Part shown: one piece after another, positions 18,041 through 18,474 of the stretch | How the letters are laid out: every line of letters starts with the position of its first letter | How positions within the stretch are numbered: position 1 is the stretch's first letter | DNA from: Sanchytrium tribonematis | Taxonomy: Eukaryota > Sanchytriomycota > Sanchytriomycetes > Sanchytriales > Sanchytriaceae | Direction: 5' to 3' | NCBI GenBank assembly: GCA_018985235.1 | Contig: JADGIG010000113.1 | Span: 1-18,474 of the forward strand | DNA length: 18,474 bases | Program-made: the position numbers and the translations under genes | The notes under the pieces: model-generated | The model's database searches: none | Seen by the model: only the letters and a program-made list of their open reading frames with translations | What the model was told of the DNA's origin: nothing

Positions 18041-18046
18041 TTTATT
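18041..18046 (-). terminator. AATAAA poly(A) signal after CYFIP
   Basis: On the minus strand it lies two bases beyond the TAA stop (18051-18049), inside the 36-bp gap to the UBR1-type start. Confidence 0.6.
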
Positions 18047-18048
18047 AG

Positions 18049-18474
18049 TTATTTCTTGTCTTCAAACTCTCTTTTGTTAGGAACATCAAAAAGGATCTGC
18101 TTGTCAAAATCACCCTTGAAATTCAAATTTAAAAAATCGTAAATTTGATCATTCGTATGTTTGATGTAAGCCGCCATTGTTATGACACCTTCAGTTTCGT
18201 CAGGTAAGCTTGAAGATGTAACTTCTTTATATAATTCAATACTTCGAGTATACAGTAGATGATACAAGAACGAGCATAAATTGTGTTTTTCAGGAAAATC
18301 GAGTAATGCCATGAATGTACAGCCAGCCCATATGACTCCATCGCCGCTTATTTGACGATGAGCTAATGTTTGCCCAATCGCAGGTAGGGCATATACAAAT
18401 TCAATAAAACACCAAATCTGTGCAAAATCATTTGGTGTGTCAAAAGGTGATGGTGATTTAGATATTAGAGCGGA
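18049..18474 (-). CDS. CYFIP: CYFIP/Sra-1/PIR121 subunit of the SCAR/WAVE complex, C-terminal part (5' end outside window)
   Basis: The frame is open to the right edge; 141 residues are visible. An ATG at 18312 is internal, since the family match extends upstream of it. GDGVIWAGCTFMALL followed by YHLL corresponds to GEGLHWAGCMIIVLL and CYHLL near the end of human CYFIP1. The final helix (AAYIKHTNDQIYDFLNLNF) corresponds to the MVERIRKFQILNDEI region. Upstream, IWCFIEFVYALPAIGQ is a plausible continuation. The protein scaffolds the WAVE complex, links active Rac to Arp2/3-driven actin branching and supports crawling motility and phagocytosis-like behaviour. The tail after the last helix is shorter than in animals. 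It lies 36 bp upstream of the UBR1-type gene on the same strand. Confidence 0.85.
   Translation of the reverse strand, partial: SALISKSPSPFDTPNDFAQIWCFIEFVYALPAIGQTLAHRQISGDGVIWAGCTFMALLDFPEKHNLCSFLYHLLYTRSIELYKEVTSSSLPDETEGVITMAAYIKHTNDQIYDFLNLNFKGDFDKQILFDVPNKREFEDKK

Noticed and set aside
1-18474. Nucleomorph or ciliate origin, suggested by ultra-short introns
   Set aside because: COPI, CYFIP and endosomal genes would not be kept in a nucleomorph. Standard stops are used and RPB1 has a canonical heptad tail, unlike ciliates.
1-18474. tRNA, rRNA, transposon or viral sequence
   Set aside because: The short gaps leave no room for such genes except at 8417-8602, where no tRNA-like arms or transposase fragments were seen.

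Overview
This is a very gene-dense stretch of a eukaryotic nuclear genome. It holds nine protein-coding genes (two cut by the window edges) in 18.5 kb, and almost every base is coding. Gaps between genes are 24-65 bp in tandem pairs, 42 and 6 bp in convergent pairs, and about 186 bp in the single divergent pair. The gene set (ORC6, RNA polymerase II largest subunit, SF3B1, VPS55, carnosine N-methyltransferase-type enzyme, delta-COP, UBR1-type ligase, CYFIP/Sra-1) is plainly eukaryotic and uses all three standard stop codons. The AT-rich sequence, the compaction and a canonical heptad CTD fit an early-diverging fungal or fungus-like opisthokont (rozellid, aphelid or chytrid grade). A CYFIP (SCAR/WAVE complex) gene argues against Dikarya and canonical microsporidia. 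The taxonomic placement is inference.

Layout, left to right. 2-550 (+) is the 3' part of ORC6. 587-5616 (+) is RPB1 with one intron. 5659-8416 (-) is SF3B1 with one intron. 8417-8602 is a divergent promoter region. 8603-10783 (+) is an unrecognised HEAT-like/TPR protein. 10808-11173 (+) is VPS55. 11239-12225 (+) is a carnosine N-methyltransferase-type enzyme. 12289-13798 (+) is delta-COP with one intron. 13805-18012 (-) is a UBR1-type ubiquitin ligase with one intron and no visible UBR box. 18049-18474 (-) is the C-terminus of CYFIP.

Four genes appear broken into two reading frames, but each break is a 19- or 20-nt GT-AG spliceosomal intron. Removing it restores the family alignment exactly. 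All four introns place an A exactly six bases from the 3' end (consensus NTNAT[T/G]TAG), so the putative branch point is nearly fused to the acceptor. One of these introns lies in SF3B1, the protein that grips the branch point.

A second genome-wide style feature is the AATAAA poly(A) signal, which overlaps or follows within about 11 nt almost every stop codon. The 3' UTRs must therefore be minimal, and the delta-COP/UBR1 convergent pair shares a 12-bp two-way signal. The genes are housekeeping functions (replication licensing, transcription, splicing, Golgi and endosome traffic, protein turnover, actin nucleation control) with no operon-like functional linkage.
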